Positions 36,649 to 47,850 of a stretch of DNA of 64,000 nucleotides are shown here, piece by piece (position 1 is the first letter of the stretch; every line of letters begins with the position of its first letter). Source of the stretch: Ophthalmolycus amberensis (taxonomy: Eukaryota > Chordata > Actinopteri > Perciformes > Zoarcidae); NCBI GenBank assembly GCA_024529925.1, contig JAFEUB010001521.1:682501-746500 (forward strand). The letters are read 5' to 3'. The notes below the pieces were generated by a model. The model did not search any database. It saw only the letters and a program-made list of their open reading frames with translations, and had not been told where the DNA came from. Made by a program: the position numbers and the translations under genes.

Positions 36649-38195
36649 AACGTTGGTGCAGGATGCTTGGTAACATTGTTTGGTTCGCTCTCACGACTGT
36701 GTTGCTTTTTCCTTCTCATCCTAATGTTGACACCTTTAAATCTTTAAAGTACTGTGTCCTAACACAGAAGAAGGTGTTGTTAGTTAGACGTGAGCTAACA
36801 AGTTAGCAGTTAGAGTTTAGTACGTTCCAATGTTTAATCATAAAAACACCAAATACCACACATCAACCAGAATGAACAGAGCATTTCTAGATGTAGTGTT
36901 GGTAGATTACTGTGATGGATTCATTCCTTAATGATTTAATAATATTCAAACAGGTGTATTGTCTGAGAACACATAATGCTAATCAACCTGTCAAAAGGAA
37001 TTGTAGAAGTATTGAAGTGTGTCCGAACTCCACCACTCGACTGACTTGCATCACTGTATTCATCTTACATCCAGCTCCTCTCTTCACTTCACGTCGAACA
37101 GCGTCAAAAGAATATGTTTGTACCTCGAGTCACAAAGATGATTGACTTCGTCAGCTTCGTGTGCTTTCACTCTGGCTTCGTCTTTGGGTCGTTTGCCTTC
37201 CAGTCAACATCTGCTAAATGTCTTTGAACCACGAATCAGTGTGGCTGCAATCGAACCCTTAATGTATCTGCAGACAATGAGACGTGTAAGCGTGTCATTT
37301 CTCTTCTCTTGTGAACAAGGGGAGAATAGGTGGTCATAAATGTGAAATGGTAATCCAGTCTTACTTCAAATGTGGCCTGTGGTGTCGTATGTGGATGTCA
37401 TCCTTGATCTTTCTGCGGCCCTCGACTGTCTCCTGGTCCATGACTTGGACCCCTTCCCGCTCGATGCTGACTGGTGTTCCAGCCTCTTCTCCAGAGTCTT
37501 TGTTATTTCCCTGCTGTAGTGTTGTACTGTAGCTTTTACATTTGATGTCATACACATTCTTTAAGGTGGAAGACCAGAGATGTTACGGTGTTGACAGGTT
37601 TGTGTAGGTGCACCAGCTGTGAGGGACGCTACATCGGGGAAATGTAAGACGACCCCAAAAAAGAGACGAAATGAATAAAGGAAACCGACAAAACTCTGTC
37701 AACACCTCAGCAAAACGGCTGACTGTATAGACTGGGAATAGATCAGAGGTTGTCTGAATTAGTTGAGACAGAAGTGTAATAAATATCAGCTACTCGGCTT
37801 AATGCCCTATGCCATAGAGCTCTGATGTCCAAAATGTATGAAACATCGAGCCATGTCATTGCATTCAGTGTTGTATTTTATTTTGAAAAGTGTAGCATGT
37901 TCACTTTATTCTGAAAAAGCTCCCAAAACTAATACCAGCGGTAAAGGCAACACTGTGCCTCTGTTATTATATGAATTCATATGTATAATAATGTAAATAA
38001 ATGTTGGAGATGTTTAAGTCATCGTCACCTCGAATGAATAGAAATAACATAAAATATTTATTTTGTGAACAAGTTCTACTTTAAATATGAGATTGAATCC
38101 CAGACTTTCAGGCTCCCCCATCATACAAACTGCTACAAACTGACAACATGGTAAACGCTATTTACGTTTCCTTTAAACTCTTGTGTCGGCCACAG
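36649..38195. other. Gene-poor interval between unit 3 and locus 4
   Basis: No intact gene. At 37605-37645 (+) a frame reads CRCTSCEGRYIGEM, and at 37430-37361 (-) a frame reads RRKIKDDIHIRHHRPHLK. Both recall GIY-YIG endonuclease regions of Penelope-like retroelements but lie on opposite strands, so this is at best a rearranged remnant. Confidence 0.35.
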
Positions 38196-38395
38196 ACATC
38201 GAGGACGTATGGACTGAGGGGATGAAAGTTGGCATTGTGAGGGTGAAAGAAGGAGAAGACGCATCGACGTGTCGGTGGTCCTTGAGGTCATCCTGTCTGA
38301 CCTGAAGGACCTACCAAGCGCCATGGCCATGCTGATGGGTTCGCTGTTTGCCCTGAACATGGACTACCCAAAGGAACTGAGGTACACATTCAAAG
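38196..38395 (+). pseudogene. C-terminal fragment of the same multicopy teleost family
   Basis: DIEDVWTEGMKVGIVRVKEG is followed after a frameshift by VILSDLKDLPSAMAMLMGSL and NMDYPKELRYTF, a motif I associate with the end of uncharacterised repetitive fish proteins. A frameshift separates the two parts. Confidence 0.45.
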
Positions 38396-38959
38396 TAACA
38401 GTAACGTGTGAGAAACGCCTCCCACAGGAGGGGAGTGTTTACTTGAAGCACAACATGCAGAGAAGCTTGTCTGGTGAAAAGCGTCTCCAAAATGTAAATT
38501 TTTCACAAAATTTGAAAAATGTGGCTCGAGTAAATATTGTTTTGTTTTATGTTTACTAGAACTCTTAAAACCAGAGAGCAGCGCTTCATATTGCAGTGAT
38601 ATTTTAAAGATTCTTTTTTAACCCATTACTTTCTGAATGACCTGTGTGTCTTCTTACCTCATGAGGTTTTGTTCCACACAGGTCCAGTTGGATCACTCCC
38701 CAACATCACTACTTTGTATTGTATGCTGTATTACAGCATAGTGTCGTGTGGTTGACTGTAATGTTGTAGAGTGTATACGTCTTCACAGTAATATACAGTA
38801 AAATATGTGAGTATGCATGGTAAAGGAAAGGCTCAAATAGAAAACAGATTTTACTGCTGTCTGTCCGATAGAATCTAAACTGTAGTGGTGGTGTGTCGGG
38901 GTCCTCAAACAACTGACGCACAGAAAACCAAAATGACCAAAGTCAATGCTGAGCCAAGC

Positions 38960-38965
38960 TTTAAT
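38960..38965 (-). terminator. Poly(A) signal ATTAAA, deaminase-like locus 4
   Basis: ATTAAAGCTTGGCTCAGCAT on the minus strand, homologous to the 3' ends of copies 1, 2 and 5 although the gene body is diverged. A likely last non-coding exon begins at about 39052 after ATTTTAG. Confidence 0.6.
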
Positions 38966-39995
38966 TTGCCAATGCTTTACAGAGATATAGAGAGTACAAT
39001 GACATGGGTACAGTACATACAGTGAGCTTTACCTAAATGTGTTCTTTATTTCTGCTTACTAAAATTAATACAGAGTGTTTCTGTACAACGAAAACAAAAC
39101 CAATTCACAAAATCACAAATAGGCCCATGCATGCAGTGGGTTGTGCAATCAGTACAAAGATACACACGCACCGATTGGCTGGTCAAATCAAAGCCAAATA
39201 ACCCATCTATTAACAACATCATTACAGAACATCTTTATTCAGGAGTCATCTAATACAGCATCAAACACCGGCATCGTTTTCAACGAGAGTTACACATTTA
39301 TGATGTTTTTATTTTCTAAATGTGTGTTCTGTGCATGAACATGGTGATGAGTAGACCGATACTCAGCGCAGTGAGACTGGAATTCTCCTGAGATGCATTC
39401 AATAAAAACTCGATTAGTTCGGTGCAATCAAATTCAAATAAAAACGAAATAACCCGAGGCTGCTGCGAGCGCTTTGCTAGCTGGTTAAATATTTGCTTCC
39501 ACTTCGGAAGTCGGTTCTGTAAATACACACGTATTGTAAATCACAACAGGCGGGCCGTGTGTTTCTGCTGCAGGGATGACGTATGAGGAAGTCAGCATCG
39601 CATGGACCCTCGACAATGATAAGATTTTGGATTATTGCAGAAAATAAAGCTCTGTGGCAAACAATGATACTTCCTCGTTATGTTGAGGAAACTAATCTTC
39701 ACCAATGAACATCACTTTTATGATCTCTGAAGTGTAAATGCAATCGGCAGAAGTAAAAAGCGAAAGTTGGCGACGTTTTGTAGTTTTATTTCGCCACTTT
39801 TTAGCAATCGGCATTTTTAAGAACATGAAAACTTGTAAAGTCCGGAGTGTGATGTTTTTCTGAATCTTTTAAGCTGATGTTAACCACAGACTATATTTCA
39901 GACATCTAACCAAAAACACATTCAGAAAACAGAAAACTTCAGCACGAGAGAACAGGAAGCGCAAAAATGCTGAGTCATTTCTGGGTTTCAGGACT

Positions 39996-41987
39996 CTATT
40001 GTTTAATACACTTATCTTCAACTTTTCCAGCATTGGAGCAGCTTGTGCACTGAAACTCACCGTGGATATTTTGCGGTTTGTAACAGCGAAATATGTTAGC
40101 AAGAGGGATTCTAGATTTTCCAAGATCTTCAAGAGCCTTTTTCAGTATTTTCTTTTTACTAGTAAAAAATCCAGCTTTAGCCTTGAATACCTCTTCAAAC
40201 ACAAAGATGTAGCTACTCCACAGTCCATGGTCAATGACAGAATTAATCTCCTTGATGATGTTGTCAGGACGTTTAATGTCTGTACAAGTTGTGGGACAAG
40301 GGGAAGTGTGAGAGTAGATGACCAGCAAGTCGCCGTCCTTGCTTTCAAGTTTTAAGTTCTGCAAAACTCGCAACGCGCCATCTTCAGGTTTGTCAACTTT
40401 TGCTACAGCAAGTCTTTGGCTACTGTACACAGCACCTTTTGAAAGCTGCTCTTTCACCTTGTCTTCGGGGTTCTCTGTGAAGAGTTCCTCTTCGAGGTTT
40501 TCTGGGTCCTCGCTCTTGATGCTTAGAGCCAGACTGAACATGCCGTCTAAGTCGTACCTGTCGGTAGAGAACACAACATGTTACAAGTATTCTCACTCTT
40601 TTGATACTAGGGATGAGTATCATTAGCATTTTAGCGACACTACGATTCTGATGGGTTCGGTTCTTTATAGATACTCTCATCGGGTCTTTTTCGTCACTAA
40701 ATCATTGTTTCTTAATATATAATTTTTAGTGCTGGGCAAGTTAATGCGTTAATTTTGCGTTAACGCATTCATTAATTAACGCCGACAATTATTTTATCGC
40801 GCGTTAACGTATTTTTTAAAATTGAAAACATTTTTTTAAATTTTTTTTTTAAAGTGAAGGACAAGAGACAATACATATACATAACAACAAGAGGATGACA
40901 AGAACAGTGGGATAAACGCCAGCAAACATCCTATAGTCAGACTGTCTCATGTTTATCGTTTTGTATTAGAGATATGATGTCCCTTCAGGTTTGCCGTAGA
41001 GAAAAGGCGACTTCCGCTGCTCTCCCTGGAGACTACTGGACATCGCTGCGGTAAAGTCAGCAGACACTCAGATCTCCGTGGTCAACTCAGCAGACACTTA
41101 CATGTTAGTGCACCTATATGCTGACATTCACCGTAAACGCATTTAAACGGCGCAGATCGGGAGCGAGCGAAGGACTTTGAAAGTTAAGATTAATGTGAGA
41201 CAACATCTGGTTTCTTCAGACGAACATCCGGTTTTCAGAATAAGATGCCAACAAAGTATGAATTATATTCACATTAAGTATGAAACATGCTACCTGCATC
41301 TCGTGAACCGAAATGTTATTGCCCTTTTGTTCATATAGCAGTACTTTAAAATAAAAGTGTGCAACACACTACTTTGAATTCATTATTGAACTTTGCCATA
41401 ACAATGCGATTAATCACGATTAAATATTTTAATCGTTGCCCAGCACTAATTATTTTTAAAATAATTCAGAACCGGATTAGAAGATATTTATATTTTAAAT
41501 GTAACTAAATGTTTCTAGAGCAGCAACAGTAACATTTACAGCAGCAGATTCGCTATATAAACGTATTAATATCTCACTGGAAACAAATCTAAAATGTCAA
41601 TAAATGAAATTCCTGAGTGAAGTTTATAAAGAGTGAAGAACAGTGTCAGCCCTTCCTCCTGTCCTCTGTCCTCCCTCTGCTGGTTCACTGCCTGCATTAA
41701 CGCTATGGAGAGAGGAGGGGCTGCTTTCTCTACGTGTACTTAAGAATTTAAAGATATCAACATTTAATATCCAAGATCACAGACTCTCCTTTGCTTCTGC
41801 CGAGCTAACTGCTAACCTTGATTGGACGTGCGTTAAAATCAAAAGACAATGAGCAGTCGGGGATGTTGACTCACTTATTCTTGACGTCTTGTATGAGTTT
41901 CACAAGCTTGTTCTGGTTCAAAGCATCCAAACTTCCAACAGACAGGAAGAACACCAGCATCACAGTCATCCACCACAGTCCAGCCAT
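39996..41987 (-). CDS. Diverged secreted deaminase-like paralogue lacking the catalytic His/Glu, copy 4
   Basis: Two coding exons: 41987-41875 (signal peptide MAGLWWMTVMLVFFLSVG; donor AA|GTGAGT) and 40557-39996 (TAG); phase 2 junction, about 224 residues. The long exon starts like its paralogues (MFSLALSI) and keeps RVLQNL, the strand DLLVIYSHTS and PC-PTT-C (C125, C129), then YIFVFEEVF, ALEDLGKSRIPLANIFRC and a CTSC cluster. Where the others have DHAEY it reads DGAL, so the zinc-ligand His and catalytic Glu are both absent. About 45 residues before this point and the Gly/Lys tail are also missing, as is the 45-bp linker exon. The frame is open and promoter and splice sites are kept, so I read it as a secreted pseudoenzyme, not a dead gene. 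Confidence 0.8.
40726..41449. mobile_element. Non-autonomous DNA transposon in intron of copy 4
   Basis: Terminal inverted repeats TTAGTGCTGGGCAA and TTGCCCAGCACTAA bound about 720 bp, with AT-rich subterminal palindromes (GCGTTAATTTTGCGTTAACGC). No transposase seen; superfamily not assigned. Confidence 0.65.
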
Positions 41988-42228
41988 CTGAATACAATTT
42001 TAAGTTTAATCACAGAGTGCAATATTTTCATTACCTGGATAAAAAAGACTAGAACTTAACCGAGATGACGAGGTCAACTAATAAAATACAAACTTATACC
42101 GGTGTACTTTCTACACCTTTTGTACCGCCCACCTCTACATAAAGATACACGGTGGTTTTAACAATGTTAGAATTAATATTATCATATGGTTTCCCCATTA
42201 TTTATGCTACAATATGCACATTTAAACT

Positions 42229-42365
42229 TGTACCTGTGCGGTGGAGAGATGTTCAATGGAGCCTCTGAAGTCGTCTTCTTCTTCTTCTTCTTCTTCTTCT
42301 TCTTCAGGTGGCACCGTATTGCTGCAGTGAAAACAGTCAGAAGGAAGGAACATTTTATAGAGCAG
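42229..42365 (-). promoter_or_regulatory. TATA-type promoter and 5' UTR exon, copy 4
   Basis: Minus strand CTCTATAAAATG (about 42361-42350) followed by CTTCCTTCTGACTG and TTCACTGC, as in copies 1, 2 and 5. The inferred first exon ends at about 42233 (CACAG|GTACAA) and contains a GAA repeat (about 42279-42305) not seen in the other copies. Confidence 0.65.
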
Positions 42366-42409
42366 CGTGAGACCATCGCCACACCCTCAAAGTGGTGACA
42401 TGACCTTAT

Positions 42410-42875
42410 GAGGTTCTGATGTGTTCATTCAACTCTACCATCATGCTGGAGGATGAAGTTTGTGGTTCTGTTGAACTGTATTGTGTTTTACTGACAGCTG
42501 ATAATAAAGACACTATTAGGACCTTTACTGGCTGTGTTCATGTTAACCCTTTCAGTGCAGTGTCACCAGTGCACCACTACATTAAGAAGCCAGTATGTAC
42601 TGTGAGGCTGAGCTATGTCATGAGATAAAGTAGGAAATAAAAAAGGAGATTATGACTTCTGGTGACTAGTAGTTCTCTTGAATACCTCTGTTGAATACAC
42701 TTATTGTAAGTCGCTTTGGATAAAAGCATCTGCTAAATGACTGTAATGTAATATAATGTAATAAAGTGCTGTTGGATAAGTTGCAGTTTGAATTTGGGAG
42801 ATTAACAACACCTGCAGCATGGCACCACGCCTTTGTCTGTAAATGTAAAAGCATGCAAATTCACTCTGCAATAAA
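42410..42875. repeat. Flanking direct repeat, left copy
   Basis: Much of this block (42417-42628 and 42767-42866) matches 50455-50780 in the same orientation. The two copies bracket unit 5, and part of the block also recurs at about 35200-35250 in unit 3, so it probably took part in the duplications. The open frame in it (VCGSVELYCVLLTADNKDT) lacks gene support. Confidence 0.75.
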
Positions 42876-43030
42876 ACGTAAAAAGAGAGAAGTCAATATT
42901 AAAAAGGTGTTATCTATGAGACACGTTGAACTGTTTCACCAGAAGATCCAAACTGTGAGATGAGGGTTGTTGTTCTGCCTGCTCTCTAAAATGACACACA
43001 CACACATCAGAGTTGATGCTGAGCCAAAGC

Positions 43031-43036
43031 TTTAAT
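43031..43036 (-). terminator. Poly(A) signal ATTAAA, deaminase-like gene 5
   Basis: Same context as copy 1. Confidence 0.65.
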
Positions 43037-43282
43037 GAGAGAGAACAGAACACTTTACAGAGGTTCAGTTTACAGTGACAGGAGGAAACACTGAGCTTCA
43101 TTTACAGCGGACTTCCTTTTTATCTTTAATCTGAAACAAAATGAAAATCCCCTCTGAGTATCACAGAGTATCACAACCTGTCAATGGGGGAAAGTTTGCG
43201 CTTGCTAGTTGCTTCCCTGCAGCTGCTATTACGGACCTCGAAGCCACTTTGTGAGGAGGAAACACCTTCACCGTAGGTAGTC

Positions 43283-45735
43283 TTATTTACCTTTTCCTTT
43301 TTTGGGTGACTGCCATTCGCCGTCGCTCCCTCCGCTGCCACCCTGACCCACCACCCCTCCTGAATTACGGCCAACACTCGTGGAAACCCCTGCGTTCTGA
43401 TTCATCTTGTTCTTTTGGTTTTTCTCACCCTGACCACTTGGTGAGGGGGAATCACTTCTGCCACGTGGAGGCTGTATGTTTGAAGCGGGTGGCTTGTTGC
43501 TAGGACCAGCTTGTGGTTCGTCTGTGTAACAGAAGGGGATGACGTCATCTTTATCCCACATAGAGCAGCGTGAGCAGCGCGTGGCGGTAACACGGTATAT
43601 GTTTTTCAGACCAATGCTTGTCCCAAGCCGCTCAAGCGCTCCTTTGCGATTCTCGTCGGTTACGACGATATCACCTCGAGGCTGGAATACATCGGAAAAC
43701 ACAAAAGCGTAGTTCTTCCACTTCATAATCTTTTTGATGCTTTTGAGAATGCTCCCGCCTTTATTTTCGGCTGTACATTTGTCATCACACGGGGAAGCAA
43801 GAACGTAGAAAAGCAAGAAATCATTTTCGTTTCGTTTCTTTAACGTGTCAAATTTCTGCAGAACACGGTACTCGGCATGATCAGATCTACAATCTACATC
43901 AGGGCACTCTGTCGCCAGGTCAGCCCATGTCTTAGGCTTTTTATTACAATTCCCCCGAACAATAGACCATTGTACTTCTTCATTAGGACACTGATCCACA
44001 ACATTGGGCCATTTCAGAACTGTGGCTGCAACCACACTCGTGCGACTGTAAATTTCACATCTTAACATCGAATCCCTGACTGTTTTAGGAGAGTCAGAAA
44101 TAGAGTTAGTGACTTGACTGATGTCGTACTCTTTCTTCTTGTCGTCGTATGGGATGCTCACAGCCAGACTGAACATGGGGTATCTTCCTGTCAAAGGGAA
44201 GAGAAACACAAGATGTAAAGCAGATGTTATTGAAAACAGTTTGTTAATAAAGTATAGGAACCAAATTAAACCGTAGACTCCAGTCACATGTTACTCCACA
44301 CATCTGTTATTGTCTCTATCGTAGATTAAATATTGAAAGTCAAAATTGAATTGTTCGTCCAGAATTGTTTCTTAATATTGTGAATTAAAAAGCAGAATAT
44401 GGAAAATCCTGGAGGGTAAACAGTACGTTCTGTCAGTCTGTGATGTGTGTTGTTATCGTCGTCTGTAGTCTTTTCTCTTTGCTATGAAACACATTTTAAC
44501 TTTTATTTTGAAAAGTACTTCATGAGTAATGTTTACTTCATCCCCTACTGACCTTCCACCCGTGTTGTCTTTGTAGCTCGGTCTGTACCTGTCAAATGAA
44601 GACAGACACAACATGTCACTCATGTTTGATTGCTACAAACAGAACAGAAGTTCAGGAAGTCAGACAGATGGAAGGATGCACTGATCATAGAAATGACAGA
44701 AACACGCTGAACATGAGACGATCAACACACAACAGCACATTGTAATATATATTAAAATTCAAATATTGAAAGTCCAATTCAGCATGAAAACGTTAAAAGC
44801 AAGAAGACGAGCAGCTCCTCTTACTGCTCATTCTTTATTAAATGAAACAGAATTACAAAGGAACTCGACTGTAGTTTGTCATGTTTAGAGGTTATTTAGT
44901 TTTTTATGAATTGTATTTTTATTTAAATGTGAACATTAAGCAGATATTAAATATATCAGACTTGTTTCACTCAAAGTCTTTTATCTTTAGAAATAATGAA
45001 TCCAAGGGCAGGTGTTGCACTAAATAACAACAGAATGAAATAACAGAAGTAAAAGTAAGTAATTTAATTTATATCACAATGTTCTTCACAATTAAAGAGA
45101 GAAAAGCAAATAAAACACAAGACAACAGACGTTAAAACATAAAAATATTACACATTAAATAAGAGACTAAAACTAAATCAAGTTTAAAACGACCTGCTTG
45201 TTAAAGGAGACGTGTAAAGACTCTGAGTGCCACCGACCCACAATGAAATAAGACCAGCAGCAGTTTTTGTGGGCGGCCTTGTTCAGATCCAACGAGCCAA
45301 TCGGATCAGTTTAAAGACACAGGAGCTAACATGGAGCGTTTCAGACAGAGGGGGATCCAGGTCCATTAAGACAGACAGTATCAGACAAACAATGTGTTTC
45401 TTCAACATGAATGCATGTAAACATGTTCCAGTAGAAACATGTATGAACCTGGAGATGAACACATGTCCCCTTTAAAGGTGTCCACAGTGTCTGCAGGTCT
45501 TAGATACAACGGGAGAGAACAGAACCGCAGGAACGTTGGCCGGGTTTAGTTCAGAGGAAAGAAGGATGAAGTCGATCAACCTGTCTGGTATTTAATACAA
45601 GCTGACTCACATATTCCAGAGCTGATCAACGATGTCTTTAAGTTTCTTCAGGCTTAGTCCTCCAACATCAGCCGAACTGTTTCCAACAGACAGCAACAGG
45701 CCCAGTGTCACAGCCATCCAGCACAGACCTGCCAT
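43283..45735 (-). CDS. Secreted AID/APOBEC-like deaminase (SNAD-like), copy 5
   Basis: Exons: 45735-45611 (signal peptide as in copies 1 and 2), 44588-44553 (36 bp, donor AAG|GTCAGT) and about 44183-43283 (TAA); about 353 residues. The acceptor of the long exon is one base out of register with the other copies (CAGGAAGATACCCC against CAGTAAATATCCC), so either the AAG| acceptor at 44183 or a different donor in exon 2 restores phase; cDNA would decide. Catalytic motif intact: HAE, 26 residues, PC-DDK-C. The tail is the longest of the family, with an added Pro/Ser segment (AGPSNKPPASNIQPPRGRSD) before the Gly/Lys end. Much of the long exon is close to copy 2, but the region after the catalytic cysteines differs in patches. 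Predicted secreted zinc deaminase of unknown target. Confidence 0.83.
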
Positions 45736-46133
45736 CTGAGCATGTTCAACAGACATCATCAGGGATAATAATGATTTACATTACAATCTCAAAATGTGTA
45801 TAATCTGCAGCAGGTTTTTAATTAAAGCCAAGCTTCACCAGCACATATCACATTTCACCTGCATCGTGTCAACGTCTCATATTCAGCTTTTATGCTCATA
45901 ATTAGATGCAACAAAAAAAAAGATGAGTAAAATGTGTAATTCCTTATTTAAAGTTTAGTGAGACAACAATAACGTGGAGAAATAAATACAACAATTACCG
46001 GATTCTTCAGTAATTTGAAACTAGTTTTAAAGGTGAAACTTTCATAATGTGTCTCTCATACTTGTCCTTCAGAATAAAAGCTTCTCTGGAGCTGTTCTGT
46101 CATGAGACGCAGTCTGATCTGGTCTACAGTCAA

Positions 46134-46654
46134 ACAGTAACTAAGTACAGTTACTCAAGTACTTGTGTGAAAGTTTGAGGTACTTGTACTTTATTTAGTA
46201 TTTGTATTGTCTGCTACGTTTCACTTCTACTCCACTACATCTCTGAGGGACAAGTTGTACTTTTTACTCCACTACATTTATCTGACAGCTTCAACTATTT
46301 AACAAGTTCAGAAAAACAAAACACATACAATCAATAAATAAATGATGATATTATTAATATAATAATGATTTATTGATCCCCAGGGGAAATGAACATGTGG
46401 TATATAATAGTAATATATAAAATATAGATGAACATATAAATGCATCAATAGTTATAATCTAATAATATCATTTATTATTCTGAAATGGTCCATTCTGCAT
46501 CATGAGTACTTTTACTTTTGGTACTTTGTTGTTAATACTTGTGTATTTTTCCTGAAGTAACATTTTCATGCAGTACTTTTACTGGTAACAGAGTATTTCC
46601 ACCGTGTAATATTGATATTTTTACATCAGTAAAAGTACTTCTTCCACCACTGCG
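46134..46654. mobile_element. MITE-like repeat, unit 5
   Basis: Same family and position as 14791-15320, so this insertion predates all three units. Confidence 0.7.
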
Positions 46655-46969
46655 TTAACTTTATACCAAAATATTCACAACATGGAAACCAAAAGTTTTG
46701 AAATTTCTTCAAAAGTTCACTGTCCAGAGAAAAGGGAACAAAAGCATTGATCAGAGTTAAACGGGGTCCGGATCATGAGGATGCTCACCTTCACTGCTGC
46801 TGCCAACCAGATGTAAAAACCCTAAAACAGAAAAGACACAAAAAACAAACGTGTTTTAAATCCGTATTTGAAGTTATAATTTGTTCTAAATCGACCAAGT
46901 GAAATCTAGTACCTGCTTTGGTGGAGAAGGATGTTTCTCAGCTGTTTCCTTCTCAAGGTGCTGCCGCAG

Positions 46970-47005
46970 TGAATGCAGTCAGAAGGAAGTGACCTTTTTA
47001 TAAAG
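46970..47005 (-). promoter_or_regulatory. TATA-type core promoter, copy 5
   Basis: TTTATAAAAAGGTCACTTCC on the minus strand, identical to copies 1 and 2; non-coding 5' exons follow at about 46970-46914 and 46823-46791. Confidence 0.7.
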
Positions 47006-47333
47006 GAGAGCCGGACCACGGCCAAACCCTCCCAGTGGCCCCATGCCCTTATTTAAGCATGTCTCTGAGACACCATGAAGAAACAAGTTGAACGTCACAC
47101 AACTGGTGTTGATCCGTAGCCCTGACTCATAACCTTTGGAGGCCTATACTGACTGATTCAATGCTTCAGGGAGGCATTTGGGGTACACCTAGTCATGCTC
47201 ATTAGTTTCAGTTAATAATTGATCATTTTCATCCCCCTCCGCTACTGTCTCTTGAGGTGTAAGTTTCAACAAACAGAACTTAGCCATACGTCTCCTTAAA
47301 CTGGACCTTTAGTCTCTTTTAAGTTGTCTCTAA

Positions 47334-47850
47334 GATGTCAAGGCAAGACAAATATTTACATATCCAGTAGAATGACAGTAAGACGAACATCCTTCTCATC
47401 AGTCCTGGAAACATCACTAATGAGGAAGTTTATTTTCTTGGTCCTTCAAATGTCCACACATGCTGGGTGTAATTCCAAGGGGACAGAAAATCCCCAAAAC
47501 ACACACACACACCTAAAGATACACATCTACTGCCATACTACACACAACCAGAAGACATTTGTTTCCACCTGGTGAATGTAAGCACAATATGTATTCTCCT
47601 TTTAGCTCTTGTTGGTCTACCAAGGCCTGAGAAACAACACATTTGTGTTGAGATTGACAGGAGGAGAGCTCGTGACATCAGCAGCACCGTTAACGGAGGT
47701 TCTGTTCAGTTACATTGTGATGCCCTCAGGCTCTGCTCAGTGAAAATGAGTACTGGACGAAGGTAAATTACAACGTTATCATGATTTGTTCACGTGTTAT
47801 CTCATAAAATGTAGCTTTGGCGAGAAACTTAAATGGAGAGTTGTTTGAAG
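47334..47850. other. Segment kept only in unit 5
   Basis: Deleted from units 1 and 2. On + it has an open stretch 47572-47765 with a pyrimidine-rich TTTTAG at about 47604 and a GAAG|GTAAAT donor at 47762, reading for example EIDRRRARDISSTVNGGSV. It looks exon-like, but I cannot match it to a family and see no partner exon. Confidence 0.35.

Noticed and set aside
37361..37660. Penelope-like GIY-YIG endonuclease gene
   Set aside because: The two suggestive motifs are short, on opposite strands and broken; kept only as a low-confidence remark.
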